A DNA stretch of 23,519 bases from an uncultured Alistipes sp. Lineage in GTDB: Bacteria > Bacteroidota > Bacteroidia > Bacteroidales > Rikenellaceae. The DNA lies in the NCBI GenBank assembly GCA_910586375.1, contig CAJUIE010000011.1:1-23519 (forward strand). The letters run 5' to 3'. The translations under genes were made by a program, and so were the position numbers. Within the stretch, counting starts at the first letter, position 1. Each line of letters starts with the position of its first letter. This document shows, one piece after another, positions 6,274-13,718 of this stretch. The notes beneath the pieces are model-generated. The model saw only the letters and a program-made list of their open reading frames with translations, ran no database searches and was not told where the DNA came from.

Positions 6274-6818
6274 GAAAGCTACAAGAATGAAAAATGAAAA
6301 ATCGGGAGACTCCGCAGCCGGGGGAGGGCTGGTTTTTGGGCGGGGCGTTCAGAAGGACGATTTTACGCGGGCCGGAGCCAGCGGAGCAAGACACAGCGTG
6401 TCGGGCCTCCGCGGGGCAGAGGCGGCGGCCCGAGCGACCAAAGGTCGAAACATGTATTTTCGGGCCCGCAGCCTGCGGACGGAACGCAACGCCCAAGTTG
6501 CGGGCCTCCGCGGGGCAGAGGCTGCGGCCCGCCTGCCTGAAGGCAGAAAGAAAAATGTCCTTCTGAACGATCGTGAAGAATCTATTGTTTCGGCTCTTTT
6601 AGAGCCGCCGAGCCGTAGCCCCGCCCTGCGGAGGCTCGCCCGACAACAAGTCGGGTTTTCGATAATAGGTCGCAGAGCCCTTATCCGGTTCTCTCTATTG
6701 CGTCCCCGGGCATTTACGCCCCCGCTGGCTACGACTCGTTTTAGATTCTTCGCTTCGTTCAGAATGACAACGTGGGCGACGGCTCTTGTTATTGATTTTT
6801 AATTCTTAATTGAACGCT
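6274..6818. repeat. Intergenic repeat cluster without a credible gene
   Basis: Hairpin modules of the CGGGCC...GGCCCG type lie at 6401-6432 and 6501-6531, a CTGCC-TGAA-GGCAG hairpin at 6533-6546, an inverted module at 6609-6638, and a terminator-like hairpin (CCCGAC, loop AACAA, GTCGGG, then TTTT) at 6639-6659. An open frame over part of this stretch runs on from within terL and is made of repeat sequence, so it is not called. The last 30 bases are an AT-rich leader (TTTTTAATTCTTAATT) for the gene at 6819. Confidence 0.75.
6556..6770. mobile_element. MITE-like unit with 28-29 bp terminal inverted repeats
   Basis: The left end (6556-6584) and the reverse complement of the right end (6742-6769) match over 28-29 bases with about four differences and one indel, both of the type TGTCATTCTGA...GAAGAATCTA. 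The interior has palindromic modules and no reading frame. Single copies of the same terminal sequence occur at 4160-4191 (same orientation) and 20845-20874 (opposite). No clear target-site duplication is visible. Confidence 0.45.
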
Positions 6819-7238
6819 ATGACCCTATTGGAGCGCCTCCGGGCCTTGTGCTGCGAGGCAAACCCAGCTTATCGCTTTGAGTTCGAAAGTCAGAAGATGA
6901 TGAACGTGAAGGCCGACGACGACCGCTTCCCGTGTGTCTTTTTCGAAGAGTATGTCAACGGGCGCTATCTGCGCAAATACGGTTGGAAAAAGTCGGTGCA
7001 GGTCGAGCTGTCGTTCATGCGTCTGGCTCCTTTCCAGTGCGACGCCGCGGAGCGCGAGCGTCTGCGGGGGCTCATCGAGCAGGAGGCCGTCATCCCCTTT
7101 GTCGGGGCACTCAACGCTTCTCCGTTCTTCGATGCCATCGACGAGTTTACGTGTCTGGCCGAGCCTCCGCGCTTCGATGCAAATGCCGTGTCGGTGCTGG
7201 TGCGTTTCTGGGCGACGTTTGACCTCTGCACGCTATGA
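6819..7238 (+). CDS. Hypothetical phage structural protein (possible tail completion or terminator)
   Basis: The ATG at 6819 is chosen over an in-frame TTG three codons upstream. The 139-residue protein is globular, with alternating strands and helices (RFPCVFFEEYVNGRYLRKYGWKKSVQVELSFMRL, then a helix with RERLRGLIEQ, then ending VSVLVRFWATFDLC). I do not recognise a named family. Its position as first of three tightly overlapping genes, just before a tail-assembly-like gene, fits a neck or tail-terminator protein. It shares ATGA with the next gene, so the two are translationally coupled. Confidence 0.65.
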   Translation: MTLLERLRALCCEANPAYRFEFESQKMMNVKADDDRFPCVFFEEYVNGRYLRKYGWKKSVQVELSFMRLAPFQCDAAERERLRGLIEQEAVIPFVGALNASPFFDAIDEFTCLAEPPRFDANAVSVLVRFWATFDLCTL

Positions 7239-7732
7239 TTCGGATCGGGAAAATCGTCATCGGCAGCCTCGACATCGGGGGCGGCGAATTCACCTATGGC
7301 AACCGCATCGCCTTAGGCGCGATTCTGAGCGACGAGAGCCGTTCGGAGTACCAGCGTCTGAAGGCCGCTTTCCGCGAGCTCTACGGCTACTCCTGCCGCC
7401 TGCTGCCGCTGGGGCTGCGTATGCGGCTCTTCGACCGCCTGGTCGCGGGGCTGACCGCGTGGATTCGCCGGGAGGAGGAGCTGCTCCACTACGAACCCTC
7501 GGCCGAGGAGGTGGCCGCCGGAGTGGGGGAGCTGACCCGGCGTGTGGGCTACTTTGCGACCCTCAAGGCGCTGGCCAAAGCCTACGGCCGCGATCCCGAC
7601 GAGGTGCTGGGGTGGGACTATGCCAAAGTCTTCGGCATCCTCCAGACCGATCTGGAGGAGCACAAGTTTGAGGAACGTTACGCGAAGGTGATCCATGACA
7701 AATATCGGCGAAGAGATAAAGGCCGCCCTTGA
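7235..7732 (+). CDS. Probable tail assembly chaperone-like protein
   Basis: The 165-residue protein begins with a short beta segment (MIRIGKIVIGSLDIGGGEFTYGNRIALGAIL), as if it docks on a structural protein, and then becomes helical. The C-terminal part (GYFATLKALAKAYGRDPDEVLGWDYAKVFGILQTDLEEHKFEERYAKV) reads like tail chaperone proteins, in which a small helical domain with a P-x-x-V-L-x-W pattern precedes the tape measure gene. No programmed frameshift product is obvious, although the next gene overlaps by 38 bases in another frame. The role is inferred from pattern and position. Confidence 0.55.
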   Translation: MIRIGKIVIGSLDIGGGEFTYGNRIALGAILSDESRSEYQRLKAAFRELYGYSCRLLPLGLRMRLFDRLVAGLTAWIRREEELLHYEPSAEEVAAGVGELTRRVGYFATLKALAKAYGRDPDEVLGWDYAKVFGILQTDLEEHKFEERYAKVIHDKYRRRDKGRP

Positions 7733-8189
7733 CGACTGCATTGCCGACATCCGGCAGCGGCACGTGGCCGCCGGGCAGCGTGCCTCGGGCCGCGGCATGG
7801 CCTCGCTGGAGGCGTCTGTGGAGCGCGTGGGGGAGGGTTACCGCGCCCGGATTCTGGGGTTGCCCTACGTCGGGGCCTGGGAGACGGGCCGCGCACCGGC
7901 ACGCCGGGCGGGAAAGGCGCAGGAGCAGGCGGCGTTTGTGGCGTCGCTGGCCGAGTGGTGCCGCATCCGGGGTTTTCCGGAGAGCAGCCTCAGCGACGAG
8001 GAGTATATCCGCACGGCGCGTTGGCTGCGGTGGTACATCAATCGCTTCGGCACGAAGCTCTACCGTTCCGGCGGGCGCCGCGACATCCTCACGCCGGCCT
8101 GCGAGGCTCTGGTGCGGCGTATGGAGCAGATCACATCGGGCTATTACGAAAACGAGCTACACGAGAACTTCCGGCAGAAACAAAAATAA
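7695..8189 (+). CDS. HK97 gp10-like tail completion or neck protein (tentative)
   Basis: The 164-residue protein has a long N-terminal helix (EEIKAALDDCIADIRQRHV), then a central strand-turn motif (RARILGLPYVGAWETGRAPA, about 50-70) that resembles the Y-x-x-x-x-E-x-G turn of HK97 gp10-type proteins, then a helical region and a charged tail. Proteins of that type join head and tail. It starts 38 bases inside the preceding gene, so expression is coupled. The possibility that it is an extended frameshift partner of the previous gene was considered, but its own ATG and sensible protein argue for a separate product. Family assignment is by eye. Confidence 0.55.
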   Translation: MTNIGEEIKAALDDCIADIRQRHVAAGQRASGRGMASLEASVERVGEGYRARILGLPYVGAWETGRAPARRAGKAQEQAAFVASLAEWCRIRGFPESSLSDEEYIRTARWLRWYINRFGTKLYRSGGRRDILTPACEALVRRMEQITSGYYENELHENFRQKQK

Positions 8190-8257
8190 CAGGGCCTCCG
8201 GGAATTTAACCGGCGTTTTGCCGGCGTGGGCTACAGAGCGCCGCAGAGAGCAAAAAC

Positions 8258-8326
8258 TTTCTCTTCGGCGGCGGGGGGGGCACGCCAGAGGCGTGAGGCC
8301 GCCGAAGAGGCAACGCTGAAGCGTTG
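8258..8326. repeat. Compound palindromic element, copy 1
   Basis: A 12-bp perfect stem (CTCTTCGGCGGC 8261-8272 with GCCGCCGAAGAG 8298-8309) encloses a G8 run and an inner hairpin (CACGCC, AGA, GGCGTG, 8281-8295). A CAACGC-TGAA-GCGTTG hairpin follows (8311-8326). Nearly the same compound element lies inverted at 20923-21000. The 200-base gap 8190-8389 holds otherwise only another short palindrome (CCGGC at 8210 and 8220) and the A-rich leader of the next gene. Confidence 0.75.
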
Positions 8327-8389
8327 ACAAAAAAAGGCGGTGGCACCCGGACAAACGAAACCAACGAAACAAACGAAAACACCGAAAAT

Positions 8390-9898
8390 ATGGTCAATTT
8401 TTTACGGGATAACCTGCATGAGGCGTTCGATATTGCCAACCGTCACGAGTGCAATCGCCAGGGCGGCATCGCCGTGTGGGATGTGCCCGAGCCGTTCAGG
8501 CGGGCGTTCAATCCGATTATCTTCACGCGTACGCGCTATCTTTTCGCCATGGAGGGCTACGAACCCACGCGGGGACCGCGGCCCAATGTGCTCACCGTGG
8601 AGCAGGTCAGCTCCAATCCGGCGGACCCGCGCACGGAGCTCCGGCTTGCCTGTCCGGCCGACATGGACCTTGTGATCGCTCTGATGATCGTGGGAATCGG
8701 ACGAAGCACCCAGACTATCAAAAAGGGGGAACAATCCCACCAGTTCATCGGCATAATTGACAGCATCATCGGATTTTCGCTCTGGCAGCTTGCCGGTGAC
8801 ATCGGTAGTATCGGCGGAGCGGATGATTTTATCGGACAACCCCTTGCCGGGGCGCAGGGTCTGTGGGATCCAGGCGACTTCAGAGACCCGAACACCTCGT
8901 TTCCTGTGGGGCCTGCGGGTTCACACTATGCAGATATTGTCACCAGCGCGAATTATATCTACATTCTGCCCGGCACCTCTTATGAGGATTCGAATTATAT
9001 AGTCGGTTCGGACGGTGCGGTGCTTTATGTCACCGACGAGGTGGACACGGCCACGCTGGATGTTTTCCGGGCCGACGGACAGCCGGGCACAAGGCTTTCA
9101 GCCGAGAGTTTTCAGGGGGTCACGCAGTTCGACCTCTCGCCCGTGGTGCGGGGGTGGTTCGACACGGAGCTCTGCGACAGCGGGGCGGGGGCCGGACGGG
9201 GCTCCGGTCCCTTTGTGGATGGGCATCTGGCGGTCCGCTATTTCGTCCGGGGGCTCGGGGGGCAGCAGACGACCCACCACTTCGTGGCCCTGAATGCCGT
9301 GGCGCAGATCGGCGAGAACCCCGTCTGCGGGCCGGGCGACTTTCTGTCGCAGGCGCGCACGCTGCGGCTCTACGAGGGTTATCCGCTCGACTATTCGGCG
9401 ATCGATGATGCCGCGGCGGCCTCGTCGCGCGGCGTGGTGCGCACACCCATCGACGCGTCGCACCTGCCTGCGGCCGGGACGGTGCCCTTCGGCGTGGTGC
9501 GGGCGTGTGTGCCGGCGCAGCCGTTTTATCTGCGCTGGGTCAATCCGCTGGGGGGTGTGGACTACTTCATGTTCAGCCGGCGGCAGACCTATAAACCCTC
9601 CGTGAAGAGCTCCTCCACCTATGAGGGGTATGTCCCCGATCCTTTGCGGGCCCCGTCGAATGTGCGGGTCTGGCAGATCACCACCGCAAACACGGTGACC
9701 GTCGGTGCCGGGGGTCTCAGCGACGAGGAGCTCGGGCTGCTGTCGGGACTTCCCTATGCCCCCACGATCGAGTGGTACGACGGCGGGCGCTGGACGCGGC
9801 TGGCCGTGGCGAAGTTCGACGGCAGCTTCGGGACCGACAGCCACATGCACAGCTTCGAGATCACCTTCACGCTTCCCCAAATCAACACCCAGTTTTAG
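8390..9898 (+). CDS. Tail tip / distal tail-like structural protein
   Basis: The start is the ATG at 8390. An earlier in-frame ATG at 8324 would add 22 residues made of an A-rich repetitive leader (NETNETNENTEN), which looks untranslated. The 502-residue protein begins with a short helix and then becomes beta-rich, with many Gly, Pro and aromatic residues through the middle and an immunoglobulin-like or jelly-roll-like end (SNVRVWQITTANTVTVGAG ... HSFEITFTLPQ). I do not recognise a family. The length, the beta content and the position directly before another large tail protein and the tape measure gene point to a distal tail or baseplate component that contacts the host surface. Its stop is two bases before the next start. 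Confidence 0.65.
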   Translation: MVNFLRDNLHEAFDIANRHECNRQGGIAVWDVPEPFRRAFNPIIFTRTRYLFAMEGYEPTRGPRPNVLTVEQVSSNPADPRTELRLACPADMDLVIALMIVGIGRSTQTIKKGEQSHQFIGIIDSIIGFSLWQLAGDIGSIGGADDFIGQPLAGAQGLWDPGDFRDPNTSFPVGPAGSHYADIVTSANYIYILPGTSYEDSNYIVGSDGAVLYVTDEVDTATLDVFRADGQPGTRLSAESFQGVTQFDLSPVVRGWFDTELCDSGAGAGRGSGPFVDGHLAVRYFVRGLGGQQTTHHFVALNAVAQIGENPVCGPGDFLSQARTLRLYEGYPLDYSAIDDAAAASSRGVVRTPIDASHLPAAGTVPFGVVRACVPAQPFYLRWVNPLGGVDYFMFSRRQTYKPSVKSSSTYEGYVPDPLRAPSNVRVWQITTANTVTVGAGGLSDEELGLLSGLPYAPTIEWYDGGRWTRLAVAKFDGSFGTDSHMHSFEITFTLPQINTQF

Positions 9899-9900
9899 CC

Positions 9901-12453
9901 ATGACCGAGCAAATAGCCATCAATGGGGTTTGGATGGACACCACACCCGGCAAGGAGGCCTCGCTGATCTTTCAGTCGCCCTATTTCACCGACCTGGACA
10001 ACATCGTTTCGAACCGCACGACCAGCGTGGAGCTTCCCGCGACGCCCAATAATTTGCGGGCTGTCGACCGCGCAGACCTGAGCAGCGGTGCCGGGCAGTT
10101 CGGCTCGCGCCGCCACCGCGTCGACTACTACCTCGACGGCATGCTCATCTTCACGGGCGAGGCGCAGCTGCTCTCGCTGACGCCCGAGGCGCTGAGGTTC
10201 TCCTTCGTGTGGGGCAATATCCGGGTCTTTGAGCAGCTGCTCGACGCCCCGCTGCGGGAGTTGCAGGACCCGCAGCGCACGGGCGACTATGTGACGTATG
10301 GTCCTGAGGCGCTCTTTGGCCCGTATTATCCCGAGGGGTGGAACAGCCCCGAAAACTGGGGCGGGGAGCCGGGCGCGCCCGTGTCGGTGCAGCCGATGAT
10401 GCCCGTTTCGGAGGTCATGGAGCGCATCCGTCAGCGCTTCGGCGTGACGTTCGAGTTCCCGGAGAATATCTCCTTCGACGATTACTATATCCCGCTCCTG
10501 ACGCGATGTGCGGACGAGAAGTCCCGGCAGATGCAGGGCGTGGTGCTTAATGGGGTCGAACCGGCCATCCAGCAGGTCTGCGTCACGGGCGATGTCACGA
10601 GGTGGACGACGATAAAGATCATAGGCGGCGTGAAGCACAACAACAGCGGTTTGTTCGACGTCCGGCACCGCATTATGGATGTCAGCGGGATTAAAAAGCT
10701 GCTCGTCAGGGTGCTTTCCGGATTTGCGTTCTCGTCGAATGCCTATACGGACTTTCTGCAAGTCGGGGCGGCGGCCATTGCGGATAACGGGGATTTCTGG
10801 TTCCGGCCCCTCAAACGGATTTACGATGAGCGTGTCACGCACGAGTCAACGGGCCGCGTGGGGGAGTTTCTCCACACCTACCCGGAGGATGCCCAGGTCG
10901 AAATCGACGTGGCCGCGGAGGGCATCCAGGGCGTCGTCGTTTACTACAATTCGACCTCGGCGAAGCTGTGGCTGCCGGGCCACGAAGGTTTCGGACCCAG
11001 CCCTTCGGAGATTCCCAGAATCATGCTTTATGATGCGGAGCTTGAGGAGCTGACCTTTGCCCGGGGGATGCTGTATCCGCTTTATACGAACCTGCCCGAC
11101 TGGAGCGTGGCGCAGCTGCTGAAGAACCTCATGAAGATGGAGGGGCTCTTTGCGTGTGCCAGCGACGCTGCGACGATTCGCTTCGTGAGTATCGGCCAGC
11201 TTTACGACAAGCGCCGGGAGGCGCTCGACTGGACCGACCGTCTGATGCTTACCGACGGAGCCCCCGCCGAGCGGAGTTTCTCGTTCGGCAGCTTCGCCCG
11301 CCGCAACTGGTGCCGCTATGCCGAAGACCAGACCGTGACCAGGAGTTACGACAGCAGTTTCGACATCGACAATGCGACGCTCGACGAGCAGACGGACCTC
11401 ATCACCCTCGACTTTGCGCCCACGCAGGACAACGTCATCCCGGTGTGGCGGCGCGAGGGGGAGGAGTGGACTTTCGAAGAGGTCGAGCCCCGCATCCTCA
11501 GGCGCGAGCGCTCCCCGCACACGCCGGGCAACGACAGTGTTTCGTTTGCCGGCCTGTCGTGGCCGCAGATTCTTTACCGGAAGTATAAGAGCTACCAGAA
11601 CCTCGTCCGGGAGGTGCGGCTGCTCAAAGCTTCGGTGCGGATTTCGGCGCTGGAGCTCCGCGACCTCGACCTTGCGTGCCCGGTGTATGTCCGTCCGTGG
11701 GGCCATTATTACGCCATCAACAAGCTGACGGTCAAGTCCGGAGGTTCGGCCGACGTGGAGCTCTTGCAGCTGGGCGCTGCGGTCTGTTATGGTCTTTCGC
11801 AGGAGTTGCCGGGGGAAGATGCCGGCCAGGTGGAGGTGCCCGACGGGGGGTACCGCATCGGTCTGCGCGCCAACGACGACGGGACGTATTGTGTGGAGCT
11901 TCCCGGGGCGGCGGCCAGCCAGACGGAGGCGCTCATTGCCGATGGGGATTATCATCTGTGCCTGGTGCGTTATGGTTATACGCGCCGGGGCAAGAACGAC
12001 CGGAGGTGGGACCCCTGCGTGAAGACGCTCATCGGCACCCATACGGACCGTAAGGAGTACCGCAAGTTCCGCGGCGGGCCGATGTGGCGCATTATGGGTC
12101 ACGAGATTTTGCGCACCGGGAGCCTGTCGTCGCAGTCGCAGATGGCCCGCTCGCCGGTTTACAGGGGCGCGACGCTGGTCTTCGAATTGGAGGAGGCGAT
12201 CCGCCTGCCGCACGTGAAGTCAGACATTCACAGCCTCACACGTGCGGGCCGCATCCGCAACAGCAGCTGCGGCGGTATCATGGAGCTTTATGTGGGGTTG
12301 TACCGGAGGATGAAGGAGCAGAGCGGCGGCAAAGCCGATACCTACAGACGGTGGGGGTGGGAGCTGGTTTCCAACCTGGTGCAGGTGCGCGGACGCAACA
12401 AAACACGGACCAGATACTGGGATTTTGATCCGGCGGTCGAATGGGAAGTCTGA
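9901..12453 (+). CDS. Large tail-associated protein (baseplate hub or tail tip), 850 aa
   Basis: The ATG at 9901 is chosen; the frame upstream of it overlaps the previous gene and encodes nonsense-like Arg-rich sequence. The N-terminal 130 residues (TEQIAINGVWMDTT, SLIFQSPYFTDLDNIVSNRTTSVELPATPNN, YYLDGMLIFTGEAQLLSL) resemble the N-terminal part of Bacteroidetes phage tail proteins that open the baseplate hub. The middle is beta-rich with few repeats. A long module (about 340-600) repeats the plan of strand-rich domains, and the last 200 residues (RTGSLSSQSQMARSPVYRGATLVFEL ... WDFDPAVEWEV) look like a separate surface domain. The protein probably forms the tail tip and may carry receptor contacts or wall-degrading activity, but no catalytic motif was found. 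Confidence 0.65.
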   Translation: MTEQIAINGVWMDTTPGKEASLIFQSPYFTDLDNIVSNRTTSVELPATPNNLRAVDRADLSSGAGQFGSRRHRVDYYLDGMLIFTGEAQLLSLTPEALRFSFVWGNIRVFEQLLDAPLRELQDPQRTGDYVTYGPEALFGPYYPEGWNSPENWGGEPGAPVSVQPMMPVSEVMERIRQRFGVTFEFPENISFDDYYIPLLTRCADEKSRQMQGVVLNGVEPAIQQVCVTGDVTRWTTIKIIGGVKHNNSGLFDVRHRIMDVSGIKKLLVRVLSGFAFSSNAYTDFLQVGAAAIADNGDFWFRPLKRIYDERVTHESTGRVGEFLHTYPEDAQVEIDVAAEGIQGVVVYYNSTSAKLWLPGHEGFGPSPSEIPRIMLYDAELEELTFARGMLYPLYTNLPDWSVAQLLKNLMKMEGLFACASDAATIRFVSIGQLYDKRREALDWTDRLMLTDGAPAERSFSFGSFARRNWCRYAEDQTVTRSYDSSFDIDNATLDEQTDLITLDFAPTQDNVIPVWRREGEEWTFEEVEPRILRRERSPHTPGNDSVSFAGLSWPQILYRKYKSYQNLVREVRLLKASVRISALELRDLDLACPVYVRPWGHYYAINKLTVKSGGSADVELLQLGAAVCYGLSQELPGEDAGQVEVPDGGYRIGLRANDDGTYCVELPGAAASQTEALIADGDYHLCLVRYGYTRRGKNDRRWDPCVKTLIGTHTDRKEYRKFRGGPMWRIMGHEILRTGSLSSQSQMARSPVYRGATLVFELEEAIRLPHVKSDIHSLTRAGRIRNSSCGGIMELYVGLYRRMKEQSGGKADTYRRWGWELVSNLVQVRGRNKTRTRYWDFDPAVEWEV

Positions 12454-12513
12454 AAAAAAATTAGAGCAGCCACAGCCTGAAGTTGTGCACGACCCTTCCC
12501 TTGAGTATACACG

Positions 12514-12545
12514 CAAAGGTAAGTATAAGCGCGCGCAATGCCAAA
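12514..12545 (-). promoter_or_regulatory. Orphan minus-strand promoter beside a tape-measure scrap
   Basis: TTTG (12545-12542), 20-base spacer, TACCTTTG (12521-12514) fits the Bacteroidetes consensus exactly. It points back into the end of the preceding tail gene, where no minus-strand gene exists. Its placement 12 bases before a tape-measure-derived scrap (12557) mirrors the promoters at 13070 and 13683, so it may be what is left of a deleted cassette. The overlapping plus-strand frame (12454-12634) has no good start codon. Confidence 0.5.
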
Positions 12546-12556
12546 TTTATTTGTGG

Positions 12557-12593
12557 TTGGGCGAGGAGCGCAAGGCCTCGGCGGCCCTGAAGG
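12557..12593 (+). pseudogene. Chimeric scrap of the tape measure gene 5' region
   Basis: Bases 12557-12576 match the tape measure gene around 13893-13912 (codons for LGEERKA), and bases 12571-12593 match it around 13815-13837 (codons for KASAALK). In the full gene these two segments lie in the opposite order. They overlap here at CAAGGC, which occurs in both, so a recombination at six bases of shared sequence best explains the join. The scrap ends eight bases before the stop codon of the first membrane protein gene. It is not expected to make a product. Confidence 0.6.
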
Positions 12594-12600
12594 GGAAGGT

Positions 12601-13044
12601 CTACGGCTTAATGACCGGAGGAATAATCATGTGAGATTTAGGGCGCATTAGAGCTTCGCGCTTTTCTGCCTGAGCTTTAGCCTCAATTATTTTGCTTGCA
12701 TGTTCCAACTCTTCAGGAGAGCAGGAAGTGTCGAATCCTATCCATTTGGAGATAGTCCGAATAACAATAAGCCCAAGAAGTGTCACTCCGAAGACAACAA
12801 AAAAGAGGGTCCACGGGGCCATATCGACAAAAAGTGCGCCGATGAAGACTCCGAGAATCCAAAGCGTCATGACTGTTAAAGTGATGCGGGCACCTATTTT
12901 CCGGCCGCGGGTTGTTTTCCAGTAGGGAATCTTGCCGCCTTTGGTGGTAATTTTTTTACTGGGGCCTCGATTGTCAGTTATGCTGCAAGCGGCATAGAGG
13001 CCAATTATTGCGAACACACAAACACATGTGATAATTTCAACCAT
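12601..13044 (-). CDS. Cassette membrane protein A, paralogue of the protein at 13218-13652
   Basis: This 147-residue protein has three predicted membrane helices (about 4-21, 53-75 and 77-98) and a charged helical C-terminus (SPEELEHASKIIEAKAQAEKRE, about 109-130). Between helix 1 and 2 is GGKIPYWKTTRGRKIGAR. The same two conserved stretches occur in the downstream paralogue. It runs antisense to the structural genes, is visibly richer in A and T than they are, and has its own promoter, all typical of a phage moron expressed in the lysogen. I know no named family. Because it is bound to tape-measure gene copies, an inner-membrane superinfection-exclusion role is the favoured hypothesis; holin-like or structural roles are less likely given the orientation. 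Confidence 0.8.
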   Translation of the reverse strand: MVEIITCVCVFAIIGLYAACSITDNRGPSKKITTKGGKIPYWKTTRGRKIGARITLTVMTLWILGVFIGALFVDMAPWTLFFVVFGVTLLGLIVIRTISKWIGFDTSCSPEELEHASKIIEAKAQAEKREALMRPKSHMIIPPVIKP

Positions 13045-13069
13045 GATGACAATCTTTTAAGTCTCCTTG

Positions 13070-13101
13070 CAAACATACAAAAACCAAACAAAAATAGCAA
13101 G
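13070..13101 (-). promoter_or_regulatory. Promoter of cassette membrane protein A
   Basis: TATGTTTG (13077-13070) matches the -7 box. With a 20-base spacer the -33 box reads CTTG (13101-13098), one mismatch from TTTG. The site sits 26 bases before the gene start and seven bases before the tape-measure fragment on the other side. Confidence 0.6.
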
Positions 13102-13107
13102 AAAAGC

Positions 13108-13221
13108 ATGTCAGAAAAGAAGGTATTGTTGGAGGTGGAGGTTCGGATGACCGAGGCCCTGAAGGAGCTGGCGCAGTACAAGATGCGTGTGGAGGAGATC
13201 GACAAGGCCTCGGTGTATTAG
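13108..13221 (+). pseudogene. Truncated copy of the tape measure gene start (37 codons)
   Basis: From its ATG to base 13213 this is a copy of the first 106 bases of the tape measure gene at 13719, with only two silent differences. Similarity starts exactly at the ATG and stops after CAAGGCCTCGG. It then reads two further codons to a TAG at 13219-13221 that overlaps the stop codon of the next minus-strand gene. The product would be MSEKKVLLEVEVRMTEALKE and 17 more residues, the first coiled-coil segment of the tape measure protein. Whether the 37-residue peptide is made is unknown; it could compete with the full protein during tail assembly. Confidence 0.85.
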
Positions 13222-13652
13222 TAGCGTCTCCGCGCTCGCTCTCGAGCCTCGATTTTTCTGCGTGCTTGTTCCAGCTCTTCGGGGGTGGGTTTATAGTTGG
13301 CAACGCCTATTCCGAATATTTTGCTTATGATAAGCATGAAGATAAAAACCCAGAATATGATAACGCCACTCATAAATATGAGCTGGAAAATGCCATATGG
13401 TAAATCTAACTCCATAAACATATAAAAAAAGCAAAGGCATAGAATCCAAGAAATCGCGGATGTTGAGAATATCCATGCTCCGATCTTTTGCCCTATTTGT
13501 GTTGTCCAGAACGGGATTTTGCGTCCTTCGTCGGTGGCCTTTTGTCTCTTCAGAGCCAGCACTTTTTCGGAGTTGGAAATAACTAAAAACCACAACATCG
13601 TCCACAGGCCCAGCCCGGCGAGAACGAGGTAGCAAAACCATTCATTAGACAT
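13218..13652 (-). CDS. Cassette membrane protein B, paralogue of the protein at 12601-13044
   Basis: The 144-residue protein has three membrane helices (about 6-25, 58-81 and 86-114), the conserved loop GRKIPFWTTQIGQKIGAW (43-60) and the charged end TPEELEQARRKIEARERARRR (123-143). These align with protein A in the same places, while the rest differs, including helix sequences and the 85-120 region. Like protein A it lies antisense to the tail genes with its own exact promoter and AT-rich sequence. Its stop codon overlaps that of the tape-measure fragment. The shared plan with variable detail is what one sees in immunity or exclusion proteins under diversifying selection, but no activity can be read from the sequence. 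Confidence 0.8.
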   Translation of the reverse strand: MSNEWFCYLVLAGLGLWTMLWFLVISNSEKVLALKRQKATDEGRKIPFWTTQIGQKIGAWIFSTSAISWILCLCFFYMFMELDLPYGIFQLIFMSGVIIFWVFIFMLIISKIFGIGVANYKPTPEELEQARRKIEARERARRRY

Positions 13653-13682
13653 ATCGGTAGAGTTTTAAAACGTAATAATAGA

Positions 13683-13713
13683 CAAATATAAAATAAAAAT
13701 TTAGCAACCCAAA
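13683..13713 (-). promoter_or_regulatory. Promoter of cassette membrane protein B, abutting the tape measure start
   Basis: TTTG (13713-13710), 19-base spacer, TATATTTG (13690-13683), exact consensus. The -33 box ends six bases before the tape measure ATG, so polymerase bound here would cover the tape measure leader. Confidence 0.75.
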
Positions 13714-13718
13714 CTATC

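Noticed and set aside
6209..6802. 197-codon plus-strand frame after terL
   Set aside because: It begins inside terL in another frame and consists of translated palindromic repeats.
10846..12213. 455-codon minus-strand frame opposite the 850-aa tail protein
   Set aside because: Composition is that of a GC-rich shadow frame; it has no promoter or domain.
12425..12634. 69-codon plus-strand frame before cassette A
   Set aside because: It has only a TTG inside the preceding gene as a start, and it runs into the antisense of the membrane gene; part of it is the tape-measure scrap. A remnant of a real gene cannot be ruled out.
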